Positions 53,422 through 61,143 of a stretch of 64,000 nt of DNA are shown here, one piece after another; position 1 is the first letter of the stretch; each line of letters begins with the position of its first letter. The notes under the pieces are model-generated. The model saw nothing but the letters and a program-made list of their open reading frames with translations, searched no databases and was not told where the DNA came from. The stretch spans positions 62,001 through 126,000 of the forward strand of contig NZ_RCZK01000007.1 of the NCBI RefSeq assembly GCF_006438955.1. Reading direction: 5' to 3'. This DNA comes from Sphingomonas oligophenolica (GTDB lineage: Bacteria; Pseudomonadota; Alphaproteobacteria; Sphingomonadales; Sphingomonadaceae). Made by a program: the position numbers and the translations under genes.

Positions 53422-56400
53422 TTGGGCAACGATACGACCATGACGACGGTGGCTCCTTTCCTGGCCGGTGGCGGCGAGATTGGCGCGCTGATGCGGTCGC
53501 GCGACTGGTCCTCGCATCCGCTCGGCGATCTTGGCGGCTGGCCGCCATCGCTGCGCACGATCGTCGCGCTGATGCTGTCGTCGCGGTTTCCGATGTTCGT
53601 GGCATGGGGCGACGAACTGTCGTTCCTGTACAACGATGCCTATGCGGACATCCTGGGCGCGAAGCATCCCGATGCGCTGGGTGGGCGGTTCGCGGACATC
53701 TGGCACGAAATCTGGTCCGACATCTCGCCATTGATCGATGCCGCACTGGCAGGCGAAGCGAGCTATCGCGAGAACCTGCCGCTGGTCATGCACCGCAAAG
53801 GGTATGACGAGCCGACCTGGTTCACCTTTTCCTATTCGCCGGTGGTCGGCCACGATGGCGCGATTGCGGGGATGTATTGCGTCTGTACCGAGACGACCGG
53901 GCAGGTGATCGCGGAGAAGCGGCGTGCGGCGGATTCGCGGCGGCTGCGTGACCTGATGCAGGAAATGCCCGCGTTCATCGCAGTGATGACGGGGCCGGAG
54001 CATCGTTTCGCTTACGTCAACGACGCTTATGTCGCGATTACGGGATCACGCGATTATATCGGCCGACCGATCCGCGATGTGTTGCCCGAACTGGCGGACC
54101 AGGGCCTTTTCGAGCTGGTCGATCGCGTCTACGCCAACGGCGAACGCCAGGTTGAGCACGCCGCGCCGGTGTGGTTCGCTCACGAAGACGAGCCGCGGTT
54201 CATCGATTTCCTGTGTGCGCCGATGGTCGGCCACGACGACGGCGCGATCACCGGAATCTTCGTCAGCGGTTACGATGTGACCGAGCGATTGCGGGCCGAG
54301 CGCGCGGTGCGCGATAGCGAGGCGTACACCCGACTGCTGCTCGATTCGACCGCCGAGGGGTTCTACGCGGTTGACCGTGATGGGGTCACCACGCTGTGTA
54401 ATGACGCGTTCATCAGCATGCTGGGATTTGCGAGTAAGGACGAAGCTATCGGTCGCAAATTGCACGACATCGTCCACCATTCTCATCCGGACGGATCGAC
54501 CTACGCGGCCAGCGACTGCCCGATCTATTTGGCGGCCTCGGCCGGTACGCCCGCGTTCGTATCCGGCGAGCGGTTCTTCCGGCTGGATGGGTCGTCGTTT
54601 CCGGTCGATTATCGTGCCGAGCCGGTGATGCGCCACGGCGAGGTCGTCGGCGCGATCTGTACGTTCGTCGACACCAGCGAGCGCGAACAGGCGCAGGCAG
54701 ACTTGGCGCAGCAGGCACGGGTGCTGGAAACGCTCAACCGGACGGGGGCGGCGCTGGCGGGCGAGCTCGACCTGGATCGCCTGATCAAGCGCGTGACCGA
54801 CGCGGGGTTGGAGCTGACTGGCGCGCAGTTCGGCGCGTTCTTCTACAATGTGCTCGATAGCGAAGGTGAGAGCTACATGCTGTACGCGCTGTCGGGGGCG
54901 GAGCGTGCGGCGTTCGATGGATTCGGCATGCCCCGCGCCACCGCGATATTCCAGCCGACTTTCCAGGGTAACGGCATCATACGATCCGACGACATCATGA
55001 CCGACGCACGTTACGGCAAGACCGCGCCGCATTTCGGGATGCCCAAGGGGCATTTGCCGGTGCGCAGCTATCTCGCGGTGCCGGTGATCTCGCGCTCGGG
55101 CGAGGTGATCGGCGGGCTGTTCTATGGCCATGAGGACCCCGCCGTCTTCGCGGAACGCCATGAACAGCTGATCGCGGGGATCGCGGGGCAGGCCGCGATC
55201 GGGGTCGACAATGCGCGGCTGTTCCAGTCGACCCAGCGGCTGAACGACACGCTCGAGGAGCGGGTGAGGGAGCGGACCGCCGAACTCGAGCAGGCGCAGG
55301 AAGCGCTGCGGCAATCGCAGAAGATGGAGGCGGTCGGCCAATTGACCGGCGGCATCGCGCATGATTTCAACAATATGCTCGCGGTGGTGATCGGATCGCT
55401 CGATTTGCTCGGGCGACGGATCGGGGACGGCGATGCGCGCCAGCGCCGTTATATCGACGCCGCCGCCGATGGCGCGCGCCGTGCCGCGCTGCTGACCCAG
55501 CGACTGCTCGCATTTTCGCGCCAGCAGCCGCTCAAGCCCGAAGCGATCCGGGTCAACCAACTGGTGAGCGGGATGTCTGACCTGTTGCGCCGATCGTTGG
55601 GTAGCGACGTGTTGCTCGAAACGGTGCTCGCGGCGGGCGCGTGGCCGGTCCATGCCGACCCCAATCAGCTCGAAAACGTGATCCTGAATCTCGCGGTGAA
55701 CGCGCGCGACGCGATGCCTGAGGGCGGCCGGCTGACGATCGAGACGCAGAACGCGCACCTCGATGCGCGCTATGTCGCGCACCACCCCGGTCTGACCCCG
55801 GGCCAATATGCGCTGATCGCGGTGACCGACACCGGCGCGGGAATGCCCGACGACGTCATCGCCAAGGCGTTCGACCCGTTCTTCACGACCAAGGAGGTCG
55901 GGAAGGGCACCGGGCTTGGGCTGTCGCAGGTCTATGGCTTCGTCAAACAATCGGGCGGTCATGTGAAGATCTATTCGGAGATCGACCACGGCACGACGAT
56001 CAAAATCTATCTGCCGCGGCTGATCGGCGACACCGAGGAAGCGGCGCCTGATGTGTTTTCGCAGGATGTGCCGCTCGGCGACGGGCGCGAGGTGGTGCTG
56101 GTGGTCGAGGACGAACCGTCGGTGCGCGCGTTCAGCGTCGATGCGTTGACCGAGCTGGGGTATCGCGTGCTGGAAGCCGATGGCGCGGGTGCCGCGCTGC
56201 GGCTGCTCGACGCGCATCCCGAGATCGACCTGCTGTTCACCGATGTCGTGATGCCCGAGATGAACGGGGCAAAGCTGGCCGAGGAGGTGCGGGTGCGCCG
56301 CCCCGACCTGAAGATCTTGTTCACGACCGGCTATACCCGCAACGCGGTGGTCCATAACGGCGTGCTCGACGCGGGCGTGAACCTGATCGGCAAGCCGTTC

Positions 56401-56499
56401 ACGGTCGACGAACTGGCCGCGCGGGTGCGCGAGGTGCTCGACATTGTACCGACCGGCGTCGCCGCGCGCGACGCTGGTGGAGCCGGGTCGGCCGACTAG
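53422..56499 (+). CDS. Hybrid sensor histidine kinase with PAS and GAF domains
   Basis: A 1025-residue cytoplasmic hybrid kinase. Order: three PAS-type domains (about 45-155, 180-290, 300-420), a GAF domain (about 440-600), HisKA with His647 in GQLTGGIAHDFNNMLAVVIG, HATPase_c (NAVNARD-type VNARDAMPEGGR and TGLGLSQVYGFVKQSGG) and a C-terminal receiver with Asp941 in LLFTDVVMPEMNG. No membrane segments are seen, so a cytoplasmic or redox/light-type signal is likely. No response regulator gene is adjacent, so the output partner is unknown. TTG 53422 follows GGAAGGA; ATG 53440 is the alternative. Confidence 0.93.
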   Translation: MGNDTTMTTVAPFLAGGGEIGALMRSRDWSSHPLGDLGGWPPSLRTIVALMLSSRFPMFVAWGDELSFLYNDAYADILGAKHPDALGGRFADIWHEIWSDISPLIDAALAGEASYRENLPLVMHRKGYDEPTWFTFSYSPVVGHDGAIAGMYCVCTETTGQVIAEKRRAADSRRLRDLMQEMPAFIAVMTGPEHRFAYVNDAYVAITGSRDYIGRPIRDVLPELADQGLFELVDRVYANGERQVEHAAPVWFAHEDEPRFIDFLCAPMVGHDDGAITGIFVSGYDVTERLRAERAVRDSEAYTRLLLDSTAEGFYAVDRDGVTTLCNDAFISMLGFASKDEAIGRKLHDIVHHSHPDGSTYAASDCPIYLAASAGTPAFVSGERFFRLDGSSFPVDYRAEPVMRHGEVVGAICTFVDTSEREQAQADLAQQARVLETLNRTGAALAGELDLDRLIKRVTDAGLELTGAQFGAFFYNVLDSEGESYMLYALSGAERAAFDGFGMPRATAIFQPTFQGNGIIRSDDIMTDARYGKTAPHFGMPKGHLPVRSYLAVPVISRSGEVIGGLFYGHEDPAVFAERHEQLIAGIAGQAAIGVDNARLFQSTQRLNDTLEERVRERTAELEQAQEALRQSQKMEAVGQLTGGIAHDFNNMLAVVIGSLDLLGRRIGDGDARQRRYIDAAADGARRAALLTQRLLAFSRQQPLKPEAIRVNQLVSGMSDLLRRSLGSDVLLETVLAAGAWPVHADPNQLENVILNLAVNARDAMPEGGRLTIETQNAHLDARYVAHHPGLTPGQYALIAVTDTGAGMPDDVIAKAFDPFFTTKEVGKGTGLGLSQVYGFVKQSGGHVKIYSEIDHGTTIKIYLPRLIGDTEEAAPDVFSQDVPLGDGREVVLVVEDEPSVRAFSVDALTELGYRVLEADGAGAALRLLDAHPEIDLLFTDVVMPEMNGAKLAEEVRVRRPDLKILFTTGYTRNAVVHNGVLDAGVNLIGKPFTVDELAARVREVLDIVPTGVAARDAGGAGSAD

Positions 56500-56563
56500 G
56501 TCAGTCGCCCGGTTCGGCGTCCCGTCGCTTGAAACCCGGCTGCTGCGCGGGCAAAGCGGCTGC

Positions 56564-57769
56564 ATGAAGCGCAAGACCGGCCAGGATCGTTCGATCACCG
56601 ACACATGGCGTCCCGCGACGCGCGCGATCCGGGGGGGGACCGCGCGCTCCGAATGGGGCGAGACGTCAGAGGCGTTGTTCCTTACCTCGGGCTATAGCTA
56701 CGACAAGGCGGGGGATGCCGCCGCGCGGTTCGCGGGCGAGCAGGCCGGGATGACCTATTCGCGTCTCCAGAACCCGACGGTCGAGATGCTCGAACAGCGG
56801 ATCGCGCTGATGGAGGGCGCCGAAGCGTGCCGGACGATGGCGACGGGCATGGCGGCAATGACCGCGGCGCTGCTCTGCCAGCTCGAGACGGGTGATCACG
56901 TCGTCGCGGGGCGGGCGGCGTTCGGGTCGTGCCGGTGGTTGACCGATACGCTGCTGCCCAAGTTCGGCATCCAGACGACGATCATCGATGCGCGCGATCC
57001 GCAACAGTTCGTCGATGCGGCGCGGGACAACACCAAGCTGTTCTTCTTCGAAACTCCTGCGAATCCGACGATGGATATCGTCGACTTGAAGGCGGTGTGC
57101 GATATCGCGCGCGCGCGGGGCATCCTGACCGTGGTCGACAACGCGTTCGCGACGCCTGCGTTGCAGCGACCGATGGAGTTCGGCGCGGACATCACCGCCT
57201 ATTCGGCGACCAAGATGATGGACGGGCAGGGCCGCGTGCTCGCGGGCGCGGTGTGTGGGACCGAGGATTTCATCACCAACACGCTGTTGCCGTTCACGCG
57301 CAACACGGGGCCGAACCTGTCACCGTTCAACGCCTGGGTGGTGCTGAAGGGGCTGGAGACGCTCGACCTCAGGATCAACCGCCAGTCCGAGCATAGCGTG
57401 GCGGTCGGCGAGTTCCTGGAGGGACGTGTGTCGAAGATGCTCCATCCGGGGCTCCCGAGCCACCCGCAGCACAATCTCGCGATGAGCCAGATGGACGCGT
57501 GCGGGCCGATCTTCGCGTTCGAAGTCGTGGATCGCGCGCAGGCGCACGGCCTGCTCGACGCGCTCGAACTGATCGACATTTCGAACAACATCGGCGATTC
57601 GCGCTCGCTAATGACGCACCCCGCCTCGACCACCCACGCCAGCGTCACCGCGGAGAAGCGCGCCGAGATGGGGGTGACCGAGGGGATGCTGCGGCTGAAC
57701 GTCGGCTTGGAAGATCCGCGCGACGTGATCGACGATCTCGACCGTGCGCTGGTGACGGTGGGCCTGTGA
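56564..57769 (+). CDS. metZ: O-succinylhomoserine sulfhydrylase (MetZ)
   Basis: A 401-residue PLP enzyme of the Cys/Met-metabolism family, converting O-succinylhomoserine and sulfide to homocysteine. The PLP lysine is Lys217 in AYSATKMMDGQGRVLAG; other family marks are FLTSGYSYDKAGDAAARFAG, YSRLQNPTVEMLEQRIALME, FETPANPTMDIVDL and DSRSLMTHPASTTHA. The start at 56564 fits the family; the preceding 64 bases do not show a clear SAM-II riboswitch. Its stop overlaps the GTG of apaG. Confidence 0.93.
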   Translation: MKRKTGQDRSITDTWRPATRAIRGGTARSEWGETSEALFLTSGYSYDKAGDAAARFAGEQAGMTYSRLQNPTVEMLEQRIALMEGAEACRTMATGMAAMTAALLCQLETGDHVVAGRAAFGSCRWLTDTLLPKFGIQTTIIDARDPQQFVDAARDNTKLFFFETPANPTMDIVDLKAVCDIARARGILTVVDNAFATPALQRPMEFGADITAYSATKMMDGQGRVLAGAVCGTEDFITNTLLPFTRNTGPNLSPFNAWVVLKGLETLDLRINRQSEHSVAVGEFLEGRVSKMLHPGLPSHPQHNLAMSQMDACGPIFAFEVVDRAQAHGLLDALELIDISNNIGDSRSLMTHPASTTHASVTAEKRAEMGVTEGMLRLNVGLEDPRDVIDDLDRALVTVGL

Positions 57770-58164
57770 AGCAATTCTTCCCCTATGCCGAGACAACCGA
57801 GGGCGTGACGGTGCGCGTCTCGGTCAGCTATCTTGCCGAACAATCCGAACCACGGCGGGGGCGATGGTTCTGGGCGTATCACATCCGGATCGAGAATGAT
57901 GGCGCACGCGCGGTGCAACTGCTCAACCGGCGCTGGACCATTACCGACGGGCGCGGCGCGCGGCATTCGGTGGAGGGCGAGGGCGTCGTCGGCGAACAAC
58001 CGCTGATCGAGCCGGGCGCGAGCTATGATTATGTGTCGGGTTGCCCGCTTGCGACCCCGACGGGGGCGATGCAGGGTAGCTATCAGATGGTCGGCGCGGA
58101 CGGATCGAGTTTCGAGGTCACGATCCCGCGATTCGAACTGCTCGCGCCCGCGGTCGCGCAGTGA
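57766..58164 (+). CDS. apaG: ApaG/CorD family protein
   Basis: A 132-residue ApaG domain protein: VTVRVSVSYLAEQSEPRRGR, FWAYHIRIENDGARAVQLLN, RRWTITDGRGARHSVEGEGV and SYDYVSGCPLATPTGAMQGS. The single fibronectin-like beta domain is widely conserved; a role in cation handling or diadenosine tetraphosphate metabolism has been proposed for homologues, without a clear mechanism. GTG 57766 overlaps the metZ stop, so the two are coupled, a pairing common in alphaproteobacteria. Confidence 0.92.
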   Translation: MKQFFPYAETTEGVTVRVSVSYLAEQSEPRRGRWFWAYHIRIENDGARAVQLLNRRWTITDGRGARHSVEGEGVVGEQPLIEPGASYDYVSGCPLATPTGAMQGSYQMVGADGSSFEVTIPRFELLAPAVAQ

Positions 58165-58174
58165 GGACGATGTC

Positions 58175-58978
58175 GTGAAGCGAACGCACCTGCCGCTGAA
58201 CGGGATGCGGGTGTTCGACGCGGCGGCGCGGCACCTGTCGTTCACGCGGGCGGCCGACGAACTGGCGGTGACCCCGGCGGCGGTCGGGCAGCAGATTCGC
58301 GCGCTCGAAGACACGCTGGGCGTCGTCTTGTTCCGGCGGACCACGAAGGGGCTGGAACTGACCCCCGAGGCCGAGGGCGCGCTGCCCGCGCTGCGGGCGG
58401 GGTTCCTCCAGTTCGAGGAAGCGGTGCGCGCGATGCAGGCGGGGCAGACCTCCAAATCGCTGACGATCGCGGCACCGCGCGACCTCACTGAAAAATGGCT
58501 GATGACGCGGCTCGCCGAGGTCTCCGCGGCGGACCGCGACCTGCGCTTCGTGCTGATCGCGGCGGACGATGTGGTCGATTTCACCGAGGCGAATCTCGAT
58601 CTCGCGATCCGCTGGGGCGAGGGTCCCGGCGAGCATGAGGGCGAGGCGCTCGAATCGGAGGGGATGGTTACGGTCGCGGCCCCGGTGGCCGATGGCGCCA
58701 CCGCATCGAGCGCGGAGATTGCGTGGCCGGGTAGCCCGGGCGGCGATGGCGTGGCGCTCGTCAGGGTCGGCGATGCGGGGCTTGCGATCGACGCGGCGGC
58801 GGCGGGAATGGGGCGCGCGACGGTGTCCCAACTGCTCGCGGCGAACGACATCGCGGCGGGACGCGTGATCGTATTGGGCGACGCGCAGCCATCGCGATTG
58901 GGGTATTGGCTGGTCGCGCCGACGCCACAATGGCGGCAGGCGAAGGTGAAGGCGCTGGTCGAGGCACTGGCAGGTTAG
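58175..58978 (+). CDS. LysR-type transcriptional regulator (GcvA-like)
   Basis: A 267-residue LysR regulator. The HTH is typical: LPLNGMRVFDAAARHLSFTR, ADELAVTPAAVGQQIRALED and LFRRTTKGLELTPEAEGALP. The effector domain begins SLTIAAPRDLTEKWLMTRLA. The N-terminus and PAAVGQQIRALE resemble the GcvA subgroup; the effector domain appears shorter than usual, since full LysR proteins have about 290-300 residues. GTG 58175 follows GAGGA. It comes 10 bases after apaG, so it may share that transcript. Targets unknown. Confidence 0.88.
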   Translation: MKRTHLPLNGMRVFDAAARHLSFTRAADELAVTPAAVGQQIRALEDTLGVVLFRRTTKGLELTPEAEGALPALRAGFLQFEEAVRAMQAGQTSKSLTIAAPRDLTEKWLMTRLAEVSAADRDLRFVLIAADDVVDFTEANLDLAIRWGEGPGEHEGEALESEGMVTVAAPVADGATASSAEIAWPGSPGGDGVALVRVGDAGLAIDAAAAGMGRATVSQLLAANDIAAGRVIVLGDAQPSRLGYWLVAPTPQWRQAKVKALVEALAG

Positions 58979-58983
58979 GCCGG

Positions 58984-59529
58984 ATGCAGAGCGAGCCCTT
59001 CTCGACTGAGCGGCTCGTGATGCGGGCGATGCGGATCGCGGATGCCGATGCGCTGCACGCAGGGTATAGCGACGAAGCGCTGATGACCTATTGGTCGAGC
59101 GCGCCCAAGACCACGCTCGCCGAGACGATCGATTATTTGATCCCCCGGCTTGATGGCCCCGACTCACGCGGCTGGGCGATCACGGTGAAGGGCGACGATC
59201 GCGCGATCGGGACGCTGTTCACGACTCAGCGCCGGCCGGGGGTGAGCGAGATCGGGTATCTGCTCGTCCGTAGCGTGTGGGGGCGGGGCTATGCGCGCGA
59301 GGCGGTGGCGGGATTGATAGACCTCTTGTTCGATGAAGGGACGCGGCGCGTCTTTGCCGATACCGATCCCGACAATGCGGCGTCGATCGCGCTGCTCGAA
59401 CGATTGGGGTTCCGCCGCGAGGGGGTGCTGCGGGCCGAATGGGAAACCCATATCGGGGTCCGCGATGCGCTGATCCTCGGACTGTTGAAGGATGAGTGGG
59501 CTAGTTCTTCAGCTTCCACCCGCGCTTGA
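58984..59529 (+). CDS. GNAT-family N-acetyltransferase (RimJ/RimL-like)
   Basis: A 181-residue acetyltransferase: FSTERLVMRAMRIADADALH at the start, IGYLLVRSVWGRGYAREAVA (acetyl-CoA-binding loop, R/Q-x-x-G-x-G/A) and the C-terminal DPDNAASIALLERLGFRREG. This is the RimJ/RimL type acting on protein N-termini or small molecules. ATG 58984 lies 5 bases after the LysR stop. Its last 29 bases overlap the convergent ABC permease gene. Confidence 0.92.
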   Translation: MQSEPFSTERLVMRAMRIADADALHAGYSDEALMTYWSSAPKTTLAETIDYLIPRLDGPDSRGWAITVKGDDRAIGTLFTTQRRPGVSEIGYLLVRSVWGRGYAREAVAGLIDLLFDEGTRRVFADTDPDNAASIALLERLGFRREGVLRAEWETHIGVRDALILGLLKDEWASSSASTRA

Positions 59530-60349
59530 GCAGCTGGTAGCACAGCGTGGCCAGCACGAGATCGACGACGAGGACCGCGATTGCGCCAATCGTGACCGGC
59601 GAATCGGCGATCCCGAGGAAGCCGTATCGAAACCCCGAAATGATATAGAAGAACGGGTTGGCGTGGCTGAATGCGCGGAACGCGGGCGCGAGGTGGTCGA
59701 CCGAATAGAAGGTGCCCGAGAGCAGGGTCAGCGGCGCGACGACGAAATTCTGGATCGCGGCGGCGTGGTCGAACTTCTCCGCCCAGATCGAAGTCAGGAT
59801 GCCGACCAGTGCGAGGAAGACCGCACCAAGTAGCCCGAACCATAGGATCGCGAGCGGGGCGTGCGGGGTGACGTGAACCCCCGGCCATAGCGCCATCGCC
59901 AGCCACACTGCACCGCCGACGCAGATCGCGCGGGTCACCGCGCCGCCGACGATCGCGACGAGCAACTCGGTCACCGATAGCGGCGGCATCAGATAATCGA
60001 CGATCGTGCCCTGGATTTTGCCGACCAGCAGCGAGAAACTCGAATTGGCATAGGCGTTCTGCATCATCCCCATGATGATGAGTCCCGGCGCGATGAAATC
60101 GGCGAACGCGACGGTCTCGCCGCCGACCGCGACCGGGCGGCGCGCGCCGGTGGAGATGGTGAAGATGACGAGAAACAGGAGCGTCGTGATCGCGGGTGCC
60201 CAGACAGTCTGGAGCTGCACCTTGAAGAACCGCTTGACCTCCTTCACATAGAGGGTCTTCAGGCCACCCCAATTGACGTTCCGGATCACCGGGACGCCGG
60301 GCTCGGACCGGATTTGACTGATTTCGCCGATCGGCGGCTGGCTGTTCAT
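59501..60349 (-). CDS. ABC-2 type transporter permease
   Basis: A 282-residue ABC-2 permease with six predicted helices: TLYVKEVKRFFKVQLQTVWA precedes the first (PAITTLLFLVIFTISTG), then FIAPGLIIMGMMQNAYANSS, the C-terminal-type FGLLGAVFLALVGILTSIWA and others. The motif SGTFYSVDHLAPAFRAFSHA and NPFFYIISGFRYGFLGI is typical of YadH-like permeases. No ATPase gene adjoins it, so its partner must be elsewhere or in an unseen neighbour. ATG 60349 is divergent from gcrA across 64 bases. Confidence 0.9.
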   Translation of the reverse strand: MNSQPPIGEISQIRSEPGVPVIRNVNWGGLKTLYVKEVKRFFKVQLQTVWAPAITTLLFLVIFTISTGARRPVAVGGETVAFADFIAPGLIIMGMMQNAYANSSFSLLVGKIQGTIVDYLMPPLSVTELLVAIVGGAVTRAICVGGAVWLAMALWPGVHVTPHAPLAILWFGLLGAVFLALVGILTSIWAEKFDHAAAIQNFVVAPLTLLSGTFYSVDHLAPAFRAFSHANPFFYIISGFRYGFLGIADSPVTIGAIAVLVVDLVLATLCYQLLKRGWKLKN

Positions 60350-60413
60350 GGCTTGCGGGTAACCGCACCGGCAACCGCCCGCAACCCGGCGTCGACACGA
60401 GGGAATATAAAGA

Positions 60414-61127
60414 ATGTCGTGGACCGAGGAGCGAATCCAGACGCTCAAGACGATGTGGGAAGGCGGCCAGACCGCGAGCCAGATCGCCGAAGCGTTGGGC
60501 GGGGTGAGCCGCAACGCGGTGATCGGCAAGGCGCACCGGCTGGCATTGCAGGCCCGCCCGTCGCCGGTGAAGCCCAACGAACCCGACGCGAAGGCTGCGA
60601 CCGCTGCACCTGCGCCGGTAGCGGCCCCCGCCCCTGCGGCCAAGCCGACCCCGAAGGCCGCCGCGCCCGAGCCCGAGGCCGCACCGCCGGTGGCGGCGCC
60701 CGAACCGGTAGGCGCTGCGGCTGAAGTCGATGCGGATGACGGTGACGACGGGGAGCCTATCGCCGCCGAGCCCGTGGCCAAGCCCGCCGCCCCGATCCTG
60801 CGGTCGATCGGCCCCGGCGGTTTCCTGCGCCAGTCGCCCGGCGAACAGGCGCCCCCGAGCACGCCCGCGCCGCCGCGGCGGCTGGTTCCCGCCAAGCCAT
60901 CGGCGGAGATCGCGGGCAAGACGACGCTGCTCGATCTCAACGACCGGATCTGCAAATGGCCGCTCGGCCATCCTGGCGAGCCCGATTTCCACTTTTGCGG
61001 CGACAAGGTGAACCCTGGCTTCCCCTATTGCGTCGCGCATTGCGGCCATGCGTATCAGGCGCAGCTGCCACGGCGCGATCGGCGTCCGCCGCCGCCGTTG
61101 CCGTTTGGTGGCCCACGGGTCCGCTGA
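60414..61127 (+). CDS. gcrA: Cell-cycle regulator GcrA
   Basis: A 237-residue GcrA homologue. The N-terminal DNA-binding domain is clear: MSWTEERIQTLKTMWEGGQT, ASQIAEALGGVSRNAVIGKA and HRLALQAR. A long Ala/Pro/Glu-rich linker follows (about residues 48-145). The C-terminal domain, with ICKWPLGHPGEPDFHFCGDK and PYCVAHCGHAYQ, binds sigma-70 in Caulobacter. GcrA activates cell-cycle genes at methylated GAnTC sites. The linker is longer than in the Caulobacter protein (about 170 residues overall). Confidence 0.95.
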   Translation: MSWTEERIQTLKTMWEGGQTASQIAEALGGVSRNAVIGKAHRLALQARPSPVKPNEPDAKAATAAPAPVAAPAPAAKPTPKAAAPEPEAAPPVAAPEPVGAAAEVDADDGDDGEPIAAEPVAKPAAPILRSIGPGGFLRQSPGEQAPPSTPAPPRRLVPAKPSAEIAGKTTLLDLNDRICKWPLGHPGEPDFHFCGDKVNPGFPYCVAHCGHAYQAQLPRRDRRPPPPLPFGGPRVR

Positions 61128-61143
61128 GCGGGCCGTTGGGCGG

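Noticed and set aside
56500-56563. Classical SAM-II riboswitch before metZ
   Set aside because: A hairpin is present but the A-rich segment and GCTAAA-like 3' element of SAM-II are missing; recorded only as a low-interest finding.
54046-56604. Long minus-strand open frame (852 codons) opposite the hybrid kinase
   Set aside because: Same antisense artefact; the plus strand encodes complete PAS, GAF, kinase and receiver domains.
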